In this document: in pieces, positions 1-8,535 of the stretch | Numbering within the stretch: position 1 is the first letter of the stretch | Layout of the letters: every line of letters starts with the position of its first letter | DNA from: Xenophilus sp. E41 | GTDB lineage: Bacteria; Pseudomonadota; Gammaproteobacteria; Burkholderiales; Burkholderiaceae_C | Assembly (NCBI RefSeq): GCF_003671765.1 | Contig: NZ_QPIB01000003.1 | Coordinates: 125,983-189,982, forward strand | Length of the DNA stretch: 64,000 nucleotides | Reading direction: 5' to 3' | Program-made: the position numbers and the translations under genes | The notes under the pieces: generated by a model | What the model saw: only the letters and a program-made list of their open reading frames with translations | What the model was told of the DNA's origin: nothing | Database searches by the model: none

Positions 1-129
1 GCCCGCGACATCCGCCACCTGCCCGACGGCTGGACCGTGGTCACCAAGGACCGGTCGCTGTCGGCGCAGTGGGAGCACATGGTGGCGGTGACGGGGGAGG
101 GGTGTGAGGTGTTGACTGAGCCACGGTGA
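1..129 (+). CDS. map: Type I methionine aminopeptidase, C-terminal 42 codons (partial)
   Basis: This is the tail of the cytosolic metalloprotease that removes the initiator methionine from new proteins. The visible frame reads through [17 protein letters not shown], the conserved C-terminal strand of the family; the Glu before His in QWEH corresponds to the last metal ligand of the E. coli enzyme. The frame then ends at TGA 127-129 after the tail EVLTEPR. The start and the other metal ligands lie left of the window. From memory, map is commonly followed by glnD in Betaproteobacteria. Here it is followed by accessory genes on the other strand, so the 3' side of map may be an insertion point. 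The identification rests on 42 residues but the motif is distinctive. Confidence 0.88.
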   Translation, partial: ARDIRHLPDGWTVVTKDRSLSAQWEHMVAVTGEGCEVLTEPR

Positions 130-222
130 ACGCTGCTGTCATACAGCGATAACAGGCTGAAGCCGCGCAATTCCCAAGCTGCGCGACTGCGGCTGCGACG
201 TATCGCGACCGGCGCACAGGCT

Positions 223-2211
223 TCAAATAACGTTGAGGCCTAAATCCCGTAGGTACTCGAAGGTCCAGTCATAGAACGCTGGGGATCGGGTTGGATCCTC
301 GGGATCACCTGGTGGCACAAAAATCGCCATACCTTGGCGGGCCCGTGTGAGCAGGACGCGGTAGGCGTTCTTGAGATTTCTCTTGTTCTCGGGGCTGTGG
401 ATGTTCTTCCACTTGCTGCCGCTGAAATCGTGGTAACCCCATCCGTCAGGACCCATGCGCAGATCAGCGTCCCACGCCACGCAAGCCCAATCCAACTCGA
501 GACCTTGAACTTGGAACTCAGTCGCGCACTCTTCGAGATAAAAACTCGATCGCACATCGTCAGGCTCGGCTAGGAAGTAGTGAATAGGATCAGCGGCCAG
601 TCGTACCTCGACTGAATGGGGCCGGAGCCGCATCGCTTTGGACGAACCGAGCAGGCCGAACCGCTCATTGCCGCGAGATCTGCTTCTGACCCAACGCTTG
701 GCCATTGAGAGGTCGCGAGTGACAACGACAGGATACCTTTCGCTGAACTCAGCAAACGTCTGCCGTGCGGTCGCCCGATCCATGTCAAGCATCGCCTTGA
801 CAAAAGACGACACTTTGTCAGCCCGAAATGAGCGCAATGAGACCGTGAGATGGAGGTCAGGAAAGAGGCGTGTGTCTCGCTTTGTGGCGGCATGCGACAG
901 CGGGTCTCCGCCGCCATACTCAGCCTCGATCAAGCGGTCAGACATGCAAATCTTCCAGTGCGGAAAACGATTGACGCACGCGTCCACCCAAGCGCCGATA
1001 CCAGCCTCACCGGTGTGGATCTCTTGGCCGCCGCCCACAAGACAGACGACCACCGCCCAGCCGTCATGTCGATCCATCGTCTCAATAAGAAATTCCGGTT
1101 CTGACTGACTGAAATCAGGTCTCCCCTTCTTCTGCCGCATGAACATAGCGGTCTTGGCACGATTCCAGGCGCGCTGAGCCTCGTCGAAGATGACGATGCG
1201 GTCTATTGGTGGAGTTGGGTCTCGCAGCGCCTCATCACGAAAGTGATGGACGTTCTGAATGAAGGCTTTCACCGGCTTCGACGCATTGACCTTTGTGATG
1301 GACTCGCCTCTGCGTCTACGACGAATGACGTCGTCTCTGGTAAGCGCCTCGCACAACACAGAGACCAAGGGCCCATTGCCTGAGAGAAAAACCGCATGGG
1401 AGTCTCCGCTCCCGCGGTGTAACGCGGCGAGGTTTAAGCCCACCAGCGTCTTCCCTGCACCTGGCACTCCTGTGACAAAGCATATGTGCTTGGTCCCAGA
1501 CATTCGAGCCTCTGCAATTACTGATTCAAGTCGTTGAGCCGTGTCAGTGAGATTGGTGACATCAGCCTCAGTACGAATGATCTCTCTGACGTCGTGCTGC
1601 GCATAGAGGTGGCGTGCCGCCTCGACGATCGTGGGCGTGGGACGGTAGCGACCTCCTATCCATAGGTGCGCATCGATCGGGTCGGGAAAGTCGCGGACAA
1701 GCTCATCAAGAAGGACAGGGAACTGGTCCGGCGCGACAGCGACAGGCTCCCGAACACCGTCATTGCTGTAAGGCTTCGCAAATGACTGCCAAACGGTACG
1801 CCTTGTCGGGATAAGAACAGGCACTACTGGCAAGGAATGACTTGTCTCGTGAAAGTTCTTCGTGTCCAGTGCGTACTGCCAAACCTGCGCTAGCGCCGCT
1901 CGCGTAGCGGCCGTCTCACCGACCTTGAACTCAAGCACGATCACACAGCCAGCTGTCACCAGAACCGCGTCGGCGCGAAGGCCCATTCGCGGGATGTTGA
2001 ACTCTAGAAGCACTGTCCCAGAGCGCCCGAGAAGCCAATTCTTTAGAAGCTCGATCTGCATTCGCCATGCGTCACGCTGTTCGAGCTCCACGCCCCGGTT
2101 GCTGTTGTTGGTCAACTGTCCTATCACTTCGTCCTCGGAGTCGGCAATGAACTTCGGGAAGCGCGCGGCATACCACGCACGTTGGAGAAGTGGGGCTGGG
2201 ACTTGTGACAT
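223..2211 (-). CDS. DUF2075-type helicase with N-terminal PD-(D/E)XK nuclease-like region
   Basis: A 662-residue protein with two recognisable parts. Residues about 65-120 (LLEFNIPRMGLRADAVLV, then IVLEFKVGE) have the Asp-x12-Glu-x-Lys spacing of PD-(D/E)XK nucleases, with D81, E94 and K96. From about residue 245 there is an ATPase core: Walker A GVPGAGKT (248-255), a DEAQ Walker B box (IVIFDEAQRAW), a QGLELDW segment like helicase motif V, and RVLLTRARQGM near the C terminus like superfamily 1 motif VI. This matches the DUF2075 or Schlafen-group-3-like family of DNA/RNA helicases, many of which sit in phage-defence islands; the defence role here is inference. It is transcribed away from the zinc-finger and recombinase genes and shares their lower GC. 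Start ATG 2209-2211. Confidence 0.75.
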   Translation of the reverse strand: MSQVPAPLLQRAWYAARFPKFIADSEDEVIGQLTNNSNRGVELEQRDAWRMQIELLKNWLLGRSGTVLLEFNIPRMGLRADAVLVTAGCVIVLEFKVGETAATRAALAQVWQYALDTKNFHETSHSLPVVPVLIPTRRTVWQSFAKPYSNDGVREPVAVAPDQFPVLLDELVRDFPDPIDAHLWIGGRYRPTPTIVEAARHLYAQHDVREIIRTEADVTNLTDTAQRLESVIAEARMSGTKHICFVTGVPGAGKTLVGLNLAALHRGSGDSHAVFLSGNGPLVSVLCEALTRDDVIRRRRRGESITKVNASKPVKAFIQNVHHFRDEALRDPTPPIDRIVIFDEAQRAWNRAKTAMFMRQKKGRPDFSQSEPEFLIETMDRHDGWAVVVCLVGGGQEIHTGEAGIGAWVDACVNRFPHWKICMSDRLIEAEYGGGDPLSHAATKRDTRLFPDLHLTVSLRSFRADKVSSFVKAMLDMDRATARQTFAEFSERYPVVVTRDLSMAKRWVRSRSRGNERFGLLGSSKAMRLRPHSVEVRLAADPIHYFLAEPDDVRSSFYLEECATEFQVQGLELDWACVAWDADLRMGPDGWGYHDFSGSKWKNIHSPENKRNLKNAYRVLLTRARQGMAIFVPPGDPEDPTRSPAFYDWTFEYLRDLGLNVI

Positions 2212-2375
2212 GGCGGATCAGGTTAGCAGAGCCAATAGATTGAGTGGCAGCTCGATCGACCAGGGAGACATTGGATTTGCCGCGTATCAATCGTCGCGCG
2301 CGAGCAATCTAGGCAGCATGTTCGCCGGGGCTCGTCCAAGTTTGAACGCGGCTTCGGTGCGAAAGGAGAGAACCT

Positions 2376-2810
2376 ATGGAGAAGCGCTGGTGCAGTGCCT
2401 GTGGCAGACCCTACGAGCCAAGCCCGCAGTCGCCACGACAGACATATTGCTCGAATGCGGAATGCCAGAAGGCTCGCAAGCTGTTGTGGCAGAGAACGAA
2501 GCGGCGGACCGATCCCGATTACCACCAGAGTCAGCTAGAGGCACAGCTGGCTTGGCGAGACAAGAATCACGAGTACTGGAAAGACTATCGGCAAAAGCAT
2601 CCGGAGTATGTTGAAGCCAACAGAGAGCAGCAGAAGGTGCGCAACAGGCGTCGGCAGCGAACGCGGCCTGCCCTGCTTGCAAAGAACGACGTGTCATCAG
2701 ATTGGCCCTCATTGCAGGGCCTGTTCTGGTTGATCGCCCTTCGCAGTTCGCCTGCTTCTCCGCAGGTTTGCATCGTGCATCTGACGCCAGTTTCCGCTGC
2801 GACACCGTGA
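2376..2810 (+). CDS. Small zinc-finger-like protein upstream of a recombinase
   Basis: A 144-residue hypothetical protein. The N terminus has two Cys pairs, C6-x2-C9 and C25-x4-C30 (CSACG, then TYCSNAEC), likely one zinc site. A basic, aromatic region follows (KARKLLWQRTKRRTDPDYH, then RQKHPEYVEANREQQKVRNRRRQR), which would suit nucleic-acid binding. The last 45 residues look low in structure. The ATG at 2376 is preceded by AAAGGAG at 2362-2368, a good ribosome-binding site. It lies 98 bp before the serine recombinase gene on the same strand and is probably part of that module, perhaps as a regulator or directionality factor. That role is inference; I do not recognise a named family. Confidence 0.6.
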   Translation: MEKRWCSACGRPYEPSPQSPRQTYCSNAECQKARKLLWQRTKRRTDPDYHQSQLEAQLAWRDKNHEYWKDYRQKHPEYVEANREQQKVRNRRRQRTRPALLAKNDVSSDWPSLQGLFWLIALRSSPASPQVCIVHLTPVSAATP

Positions 2811-2908
2811 TTGCAAAGAGAAGACTTGATCGAGTTTCCTACTGACTCCTGCTACTTTGCGTGCGCATCGAGACTCAGCTCGATGACGATGGCTGAAGGA
2901 ATTCAAGG

Positions 2909-4471
2909 ATGGAAACAGATCCAGCCCCAACTCCGAATAGTTCCTCGACCGGGCTGCGCGCAGCGGAGTACGTGCGCATGTCGACCGAGCATCAGCAGTA
3001 CTCCACTCAAAATCAGACAGAACGGATTCGTGAATACGCCCGCCAGCGTGGGATCGTCGTTGTGAAGACCTATGCAGATGAGGGAAAGAGTGGACTCCGC
3101 ATCGCCGGGCGTATCGCCCTTCAACAACTTATCAAGGATGTCGAATCGGGCGGTGCCGAGTTCTCCATGGTGCTTGTCTACGATGTCAGCCGATGGGGTC
3201 GCTTTCAAGATGCGGATGAGAGCGCGTACTACGAGTACATCTGCAAGCGAGCGGGTATCCAGATCGTCTACTGCGCGGAGCAGTTTGAGAACGACGGCTC
3301 GCCGGTTTCAACCATTGTCAAAGGCGTTAAGCGCGCGATGGCCGGCGAATACAGCAGGGAACTATCTGCAAAGGTCTTCGCGGGTCAATGCCGCTTGATC
3401 GAGGAAGGCTTTCGACAAGGTGGGCCGGCGGGATTTGGATTGCGCCGCCAGCTCATCGATCAACATGGTCAAACAAAGGGACAGCTAGAACGAGGCGAGC
3501 AGAAAAGCCTTCAAACCGATCGAGTGATTCTGACGCCGGGGCCTGAGAGTGAAGTCCAGTTGGTCCGGACAATCTACAACTGGTTTGTCAACGACGGCCT
3601 CTCAGAGACGCACATCGCGAATCGCCTCAACTCCTCGGGAGCAGTTACCGACTTGGGACGGTCTTGGTCGCGAGCAACCGTACACGGTGTCCTCATTAAC
3701 GAGAAGTACGTTGGGAGCAATGTATATAACCGCGTGTCGTTCAAACTCCGCAAACTGCGAGTCGTCAATCCCGCAGAGATGTGGATCCGAAAAGATGACG
3801 CGTTCGCGCCGATTGTGGCCAAGGACATCTTCTATACGGCGCAGGGAATCATCCGCGCACGATCTCGTCGATTCTCCGACGAGGAATTGATCTCTCGCCT
3901 GAAGAGCTTGTATGAGCGATGTCAAGCGCTTTCTGGACTAATCATCAATTCGACGGAGGGAATGCCGTCGTCGTCGGTTTATGCATCGCGATTCGGCAGC
4001 TTGGTTCGCGCGTACCGGCTGGTTGGGTATACGCCGGCGCGTGACTACCAATATATCGAGATAAACCGTCTACTCAGACAACTTCATCCGACTGTGGTGA
4101 GCGATACGGAATCACAGATGGAGGCGCTCGGTGGCAAGGTACGACGGCACGGCGACACGGACTTGCTTCGAATAAATGATGAGTTCGACGTGTCCCTAGT
4201 ACTTGCGAGATGCCAACGCCTGACCAATGGCAACTTATTCTGGAAAATTAGATTGGATTCCGATCTTTTCCCCGACCTCACAGTAGCGGTTCGCCTGACG
4301 CCGGAAAACAGGTCAGCGCTTGACTACTACCTATTGCCTCGAATCGACATCGCAGGACCGCGAATCCGGCTAGGAGAGCGAAATCCGATAGAGCTTGAGA
4401 GCTATCGATTTGAGAATCTCGACTACTTCTACAGGATGGCCGCGCGCACGCGGCTTAAGAGGGCCGCATGA
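2909..4471 (+). CDS. Large serine recombinase (resolvase/invertase catalytic domain)
   Basis: A 520-residue site-specific DNA recombinase. Residues about 18-160 form the resolvase domain: YVRMST carries the nucleophile Ser25, followed by DEGKSGL and the VYDVSRWGR segment that holds active-site arginines of the family. Residues about 160-330 fit the Recombinase domain (GGPAGFGLRR, then YNWFVNDGLSETHIANRLN and GVLINEKYVGSNVYN). I did not find the cysteine-rich zinc ribbon of typical large serine integrases; the last 190 residues are of unknown type. The stop overlaps the next start by 4 bp (ATGA at 4468-4471), so it is translationally coupled to two ParB-like genes. It may mobilise this block; the substrate DNA sites are unknown. 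The start ATG 2909 has GAAGGA eight bases upstream. Confidence 0.85.
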   Translation: METDPAPTPNSSSTGLRAAEYVRMSTEHQQYSTQNQTERIREYARQRGIVVVKTYADEGKSGLRIAGRIALQQLIKDVESGGAEFSMVLVYDVSRWGRFQDADESAYYEYICKRAGIQIVYCAEQFENDGSPVSTIVKGVKRAMAGEYSRELSAKVFAGQCRLIEEGFRQGGPAGFGLRRQLIDQHGQTKGQLERGEQKSLQTDRVILTPGPESEVQLVRTIYNWFVNDGLSETHIANRLNSSGAVTDLGRSWSRATVHGVLINEKYVGSNVYNRVSFKLRKLRVVNPAEMWIRKDDAFAPIVAKDIFYTAQGIIRARSRRFSDEELISRLKSLYERCQALSGLIINSTEGMPSSSVYASRFGSLVRAYRLVGYTPARDYQYIEINRLLRQLHPTVVSDTESQMEALGGKVRRHGDTDLLRINDEFDVSLVLARCQRLTNGNLFWKIRLDSDLFPDLTVAVRLTPENRSALDYYLLPRIDIAGPRIRLGERNPIELESYRFENLDYFYRMAARTRLKRAA

Positions 4472-5370
4472 CGAAGAAGCTTGCGCTACCGGAGTTGCGG
4501 ATGATTCCCATGGATCGGATAGATGTGCTGAATCCTCGTGAGAGAGATCAGCGGAAATTCGACACGATCGTAGAAAACATCGGTGCAGTTGGCCTGAAAA
4601 AACCTGTGACCGTCACTCCACGCCCCGGTGCAGATGGGGCTGAGCGCTATGTGCTCATCTGTGGCGAAGGTCGGCTCAAAGCCTTTCGGCGTCTAGGCGA
4701 ATCAACCATCCCGGCGCTTGTGGCGACGGTTTCGGATGAAGACGCCTTCGTGATGAGTTTGACTGAGAACATTGCTAGACGCCGCCACACGCCCATGGAG
4801 TTGCTTAACGGCATAGTGATCTTGCGCGATCGTGGATGCTCTGCAAAGGAGATTGGTCGTCGAGTCGGGCTGCACGAAGGATATGTTCGGCAGATTCTCG
4901 ATCTAGCGGACAAAGGCGAGGAGCGTTTGCTCGTTGCTGTTGGGAGAGGAAAAATCCCGTTAACTGTTGCCATTCTCATAGTCAGTGCCGGCGATGACGA
5001 CAGGGCGGTCCAGATGGCAATGCAGGACTCGTACGAGTCTGGTCAGCTTCGCGGACCTCAGCTTATGTACGCCAAAAAGCTGGTCGAGAGGCGGCAATTT
5101 CTTGGTCGCAGCAACGCGAGGGCTCCACCGCGGCGGAAGGCTGACGTAAGCAGCTCAAGTCTGGTCCGGGCATATCAGAAAGAGGTTGAGAGACAGCGCC
5201 TGATGGTGCGCAAGTCATCGCTGGCGCAGCAGCGGCTGTTCTTCATCCTTGGCGCCCTTAGAAAAATGTTCGCTGACGAGAACCTTGTGAACGTGCTGCG
5301 CCTTGAGGGCCTGGACACGCTGCCAGCCTATCTCGCGGAGCGCGTTGTGCGCATGGGCGGGCCAATATGA
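4468..5370 (+). CDS. ParB N-terminal-domain protein, coupled to serine recombinase
   Basis: A 300-residue protein. Residues about 10-100 form a ParB/sulfiredoxin fold: PMDRIDVLNPRERD, then LICGEGRLKAFRRLG, the equivalent of the GERRxRA nucleotide-binding box, and LTENIARRRHTPME, the ENxxR box. A helix-turn-helix follows at about 115-150 (GCSAKEIGRRVGLHEGYVRQILDLA). The fold binds CTP in true ParB proteins; whether this one does is unknown. No ParA ATPase lies nearby, so ordinary chromosome or plasmid partition is unlikely. Start and stop both overlap neighbours as ATGA, indicating a tight three-gene operon with the recombinase and the RepB-like gene. A role as accessory DNA-binding factor for recombination or element maintenance is inference. 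Confidence 0.8.
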   Translation: MTKKLALPELRMIPMDRIDVLNPRERDQRKFDTIVENIGAVGLKKPVTVTPRPGADGAERYVLICGEGRLKAFRRLGESTIPALVATVSDEDAFVMSLTENIARRRHTPMELLNGIVILRDRGCSAKEIGRRVGLHEGYVRQILDLADKGEERLLVAVGRGKIPLTVAILIVSAGDDDRAVQMAMQDSYESGQLRGPQLMYAKKLVERRQFLGRSNARAPPRRKADVSSSSLVRAYQKEVERQRLMVRKSSLAQQRLFFILGALRKMFADENLVNVLRLEGLDTLPAYLAERVVRMGGPI

Positions 5371-6245
5371 CGACACCCCTAGGCTTCATCCCAAAGCCGC
5401 TGATGATTTCTGTCAGCGCGCTGCTTCCGTCAGCCAAGCTTGATCCACAGATCAAGTCGGCGCACAAGTACCGACAGATACGCGAATCCATTCAAGAGAT
5501 CGGCTTGATTGAGCCGCTGTCGGTATCTGCAGTAGACAGGAAGACTGGGCGACATCTTCTCTTGGATGGCCATCTAAGGCTGGAGGCAATGAAAGAACTG
5601 CAGCTGACGGAAGTTCCTTGCTTGATGGCAATCGACGACGAGACATTCACATACAACAACCGAGTGAACAGACTTTCGACCATTCAAGAGCATCTGATGT
5701 TTCGCCGAGCAATGGATCGGGGCATCTCTGCGGTCAAGCTCGCCAAGGGACTCTCAATTGATGTGAGTCTTCTCCAGAAGAAGAGCACGCTGTTAGATGG
5801 GATCTGTGAAGAGGTCGTGGCCATTCTTAAGGACTTCAACTTCTCGACCGAAATCCCGGCCGCTCTGCGACGCATGAAGCCGACTCGCCAGATTGAGTGC
5901 GCGGAACTCATGGTCTCGGCTAACAGCGTAACGAACTCCTATGCGCGCGCCCTTCTCGCCGCAACCCCACCTGAGCTGCTCGTCGCGGGAAAGAGACCTC
6001 TTTCCCGCATGGCTCTGTCGCAGGAGCAGCTCGTCCGAATGGAGACAGAGATGTCCAACTTGTTGGGGCAGTACAAGCTCGCGGAGCAGTCGCACGGTGA
6101 AGATGTGTTGAACTTGATGCTGGCAAGAGGCTACGTTGTGAAGATGATGGACAACGAGCGAGTCATGCACTACATGCAGAAGAACTATCCAGAGATTCTC
6201 GAGGAGTTCTCTAAGCTGGTTGAGCTCACTTCAATCGATGCGTGA
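5367..6245 (+). CDS. RepB-like plasmid-partition family protein (ParB-type N terminus)
   Basis: A 292-residue protein. The N-terminal 100 residues resemble ParB (KYRQIRESIQEIGLIEPLSV, then LLLDGHLRLEAMKEL and YNNRVNRLSTIQEH), but the GERR-type box has become DGHLRLEA. The middle and C-terminal parts (VVAILKDFNFSTEIPAALRRMKPTRQIE, then MVSANSVTNSYARALLAATPPELLV) match my memory of the RepB C-terminal family, which recurs next to serine recombinases in proteobacterial islands. It is the last gene of the module and begins within the previous stop (ATGA 5367-5370). It may heterodimerise with the ParB-like partner; this is inference. The module ends 60 bp before the permease remnant at 6305. Confidence 0.75.
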   Translation: MTTPLGFIPKPLMISVSALLPSAKLDPQIKSAHKYRQIRESIQEIGLIEPLSVSAVDRKTGRHLLLDGHLRLEAMKELQLTEVPCLMAIDDETFTYNNRVNRLSTIQEHLMFRRAMDRGISAVKLAKGLSIDVSLLQKKSTLLDGICEEVVAILKDFNFSTEIPAALRRMKPTRQIECAELMVSANSVTNSYARALLAATPPELLVAGKRPLSRMALSQEQLVRMETEMSNLLGQYKLAEQSHGEDVLNLMLARGYVVKMMDNERVMHYMQKNYPEILEEFSKLVELTSIDA

Positions 6246-6304
6246 GCTTTCGCGGCGTATTGTTTGCACTGCGCTCACGAGGCAAAGCTGCCGCTCAGTC
6301 TGCG

Positions 6305-6760
6305 TTACCTCTGCTGTCCCCACCTCCTGACCGTCATCCACTCCACCGTCGCCAACCCCAGACTCTCCACCGCCAACCCAATCAACACCACCAGCGCCAA
6401 CCCCGCAAACACGCGGTCGGTGTAGAGCTCATTCCGGTTCTGGAAGATGTACCACCCCAGCCCGGCCTTGCCGGAGCTGGCGCCGAAGACGAGTTCGGCG
6501 GCGATGAGGGTACGCCAGGCAAAGGCCCAGCCGATCTTCAGGCCCGACAGGATGGCGGGCAGGGCGGCGGGGACCAGGATCTGCAGCACGTAGCGCAGGC
6601 TGGTCAGGCCGTAGTTGCGACCGGCCATGCGCAGGGTCTCGGGCACGCCCTGAAAGCCCGCGTAGGCGTTCAGCGCCAGCGGCCACAGCACCGAGTGGAT
6701 GAGAACGCAAGCGCGGGGCTGCCCGGCCCAGGCCGATCCACAGCAGCGCGAAGAGCAAGC
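6305..6760 (-). pseudogene. 3' remnant of an SsuC/TauC-type ABC transporter permease, copy A
   Basis: An open stretch of about 128 codons (6305-6691) encodes the C-terminal third of a sulfonate/taurine-type permease. It includes the EAA-like loop region (MAGRNYGLTSLRYVLQILVP, then LPAILSGLKIGWAFAWRTLIAAELVFG) and a normal end TVRRWGQQR plus stop. Upstream, about 6692-6760, LLFALLWIGLG is still readable in another frame, so the gene carries at least one frameshift and its 5' two thirds are gone. About 200 bp of it recurs at 8536-8790 with roughly 95% identity by eye, and its extreme 3' end recurs at 11694-11732. It cannot encode a working permease. It lies 60 bp past the recombinase module. 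Confidence 0.85.
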
Positions 6761-6837
6761 GGTAGTTGCGCTTCGCCGTCGTCCTAACGTTGGGGAGCCT
6801 ATGGATGTGTATCGGCCGAGGCTGTGAACCCGCAGCC

Positions 6838-7323
6838 TTATTGCCGCGACCGGTAGAGCGGGTCACCCACCTGGCAGGGGCACTCGTGCGGACATGCCGG
6901 CAAGAAGTCGAGTTGCACACCCACTACGCGCTCGCTCTCGCTCGTCGCTGCTGCCGAAGAACTCGGCATCACGACGTAGCTTCTTCTCGGGAGATCGATT
7001 CGGGCCTTGAACTGCAGGTTCTGCTTGAGGACGCGAACGACATTCCGCCCGCGCTCCAAGCCGAGCCCATCAGGCCTGTGGTCGCGCTCCCGCGGCTCTA
7101 CCGAAGCCTCCACATCGATCGATTCATGGTTGGGGTACCTTTCTTCCAGCTCTGCCATCCAGCTTGCCAACTTCAGAACCTGGTCGGCAGGCACCACCGA
7201 CGAGTTGGGATAGAAGGTCACCGCGATGGACTTGATCGGACTGCATGCAAGCACACCACCTGGCCCAAGCGCGACCGTCGGTAGCAGTAGCCAATGGATA
7301 AGGGGACGCCCAAAGTTCCACAT
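6838..7323 (-). CDS. Putative lipoprotein next to a PAAR-peptidase effector (candidate immunity protein)
   Basis: A 161-residue protein with a signal-peptide-like start (LIHWLLLPTVALGPGG) ending in a plausible lipobox VLAC, which would lipidate Cys27 and place the protein in the periplasm. The rest has no family I can name with confidence; a segment near DGLGLERGRNVVRVLKQNL faintly resembles OmpA-like C-terminal domains. It begins 5 bp after the stop of the PAAR-M35 gene, so the two are almost certainly cotranscribed. Type VI effectors acting in the periplasm are usually paired with a periplasmic or lipidated immunity protein, so an immunity role is a reasonable inference. Nothing in the sequence proves it. 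Confidence 0.6.
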   Translation of the reverse strand: MWNFGRPLIHWLLLPTVALGPGGVLACSPIKSIAVTFYPNSSVVPADQVLKLASWMAELEERYPNHESIDVEASVEPRERDHRPDGLGLERGRNVVRVLKQNLQFKARIDLPRRSYVVMPSSSAAATSESERVVGVQLDFLPACPHECPCQVGDPLYRSRQ

Positions 7324-7328
7324 GGCGC

Positions 7329-8339
7329 TCAGTCCCCCACAACGCCCAGGATGTATGACGCAAGACTGTCGGCGTTCATCTGCGATTTCGAGTCTTTCGC
7401 GTGAGCCCTCGAATTCCGGGTGCCGTACCAGTGATCGAACGATCCGAATGTGTCATCGAAGTGGGTGACCTCATGGATCAGGGTCAGGAGGCGGGAGTCG
7501 CCATCGAGCGCTTCGCCGGTCTCGAAGTTGACCCTGTTGTCGTATCGAAAGCTACAGAATTCCAACGCGATGGCAATGGTGTGCGTGGCTGTGTCGGGCT
7601 TGCACGCCGCAGCCGCGGTGCCACGGTCAGCCTCCAGAACGCAAGTCGCCAACTTGCCGCCACCGATGTACCGCACAAAATTCTTGGGCTCCAGTCCTTG
7701 GAGCACGCGAGCGCATGAGGTCAATCCCTTTTGCAGATGCTCGCGGGTGCCCTGATCGGCCACGCCGAACCACAATTTCACCCGGGCCTGCGCCGGTCTG
7801 TCCCAGCGATCCAGCTCGGGGATCCGCTTCTTGGTGATGCAGTCGAGTGCCATGTCGCGCAGCCTCATCGCCAGGGTGGCGAACTCCTTGTTCGTCATGT
7901 TCGGGCAGATGTTCTCTGTCGACTCCGCTTCTGGCGGATGGTCGACGAAGTCATCGACGATCTTCTTGCTTGCGGCTTCTTCCTGATGATTCGGGGTGTA
8001 CCAATCGCTGCCGGCCATGTTCACCTCGAACTCCCGACTGCCGCCGCCCAGGTCATCGACGTATGACGTCGTCTGCAGAGTCGACAGGATCAGCGGCGGG
8101 ACCGGGCAACGACAGATGACCACGTCGCCTTCCAGTGCCACTTCGGCCTCGTAGAGGCCATTGCGGCGTGGGCCACCAGCTTTCGCGATGATGCCGACGC
8201 TGTTGCATCCCTCGCAGTAGGCGCGCCCGCCAATGAGGGCCACTTGATGTCCATGGATGGTGAACTCGGGCCCGCTGTAGGGGAGGACGTGACCGCCGGG
8301 CACTGGCGGGTCTCCCACCACGAGGATTCTTCTGTGCAT
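7329..8339 (-). CDS. PAAR-domain protein with C-terminal M35-like metallopeptidase (type VI effector)
   Basis: A 336-residue two-domain protein. Residues about 1-85 are a PAAR-like tip domain (VVGDPPVPGGHVLPYSGP, then IHGHQVALIGGRAYCEGC), which caps the VgrG spike of type VI secretion systems. From about 140 the protein resembles aspzincin (M35) peptidases: the motif HEVTH places zinc ligands at H289 and H293 with E290, followed by DDTFGS and WYGTRNSRAHA, where the third ligand, an Asp, is expected. No signal peptide is present, as expected for spike-delivered cargo. The ATG at 8339 has GGGAGAG upstream. No vgrG or other type VI genes are in the window, so it is an orphan effector locus. It is flanked by two copies of a permease 3' end. 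Confidence 0.82.
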   Translation of the reverse strand: MHRRILVVGDPPVPGGHVLPYSGPEFTIHGHQVALIGGRAYCEGCNSVGIIAKAGGPRRNGLYEAEVALEGDVVICRCPVPPLILSTLQTTSYVDDLGGGSREFEVNMAGSDWYTPNHQEEAASKKIVDDFVDHPPEAESTENICPNMTNKEFATLAMRLRDMALDCITKKRIPELDRWDRPAQARVKLWFGVADQGTREHLQKGLTSCARVLQGLEPKNFVRYIGGGKLATCVLEADRGTAAAACKPDTATHTIAIALEFCSFRYDNRVNFETGEALDGDSRLLTLIHEVTHFDDTFGSFDHWYGTRNSRAHAKDSKSQMNADSLASYILGVVGD

Positions 8340-8387
8340 GCATTACTCTCCCTTCGAAACCACGAGGCCGGTGACAGTCGGCCTATC

Positions 8388-8408
8388 AAAAAGCCCCACT
8401 AGGGGGCT
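8388..8408 (-). terminator. Rho-independent terminator upstream of the PAAR gene
   Basis: On the minus strand AGCCCC (8408-8403), a 5-nt loop and GGGGCT (8397-8392) form a short GC-rich hairpin followed by four to five T residues. It would stop minus-strand transcription coming from the Bug/TauD operon and permease remnant B before it reaches the PAAR gene, which therefore needs its own promoter within 8340-8387. Confidence 0.6.
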
Positions 8409-8535
8409 GGAGGGCTGTGGACAGCTCAGCAAGGAGCGACGCTTTGCGCGTCTTGGTATCCCCAGCAGGCGGAATTCTACGTACCCGATACCGCATTCGG
8501 TCCGGCAGAACCGGCGAGCTCACGTGTCCTTTAGC

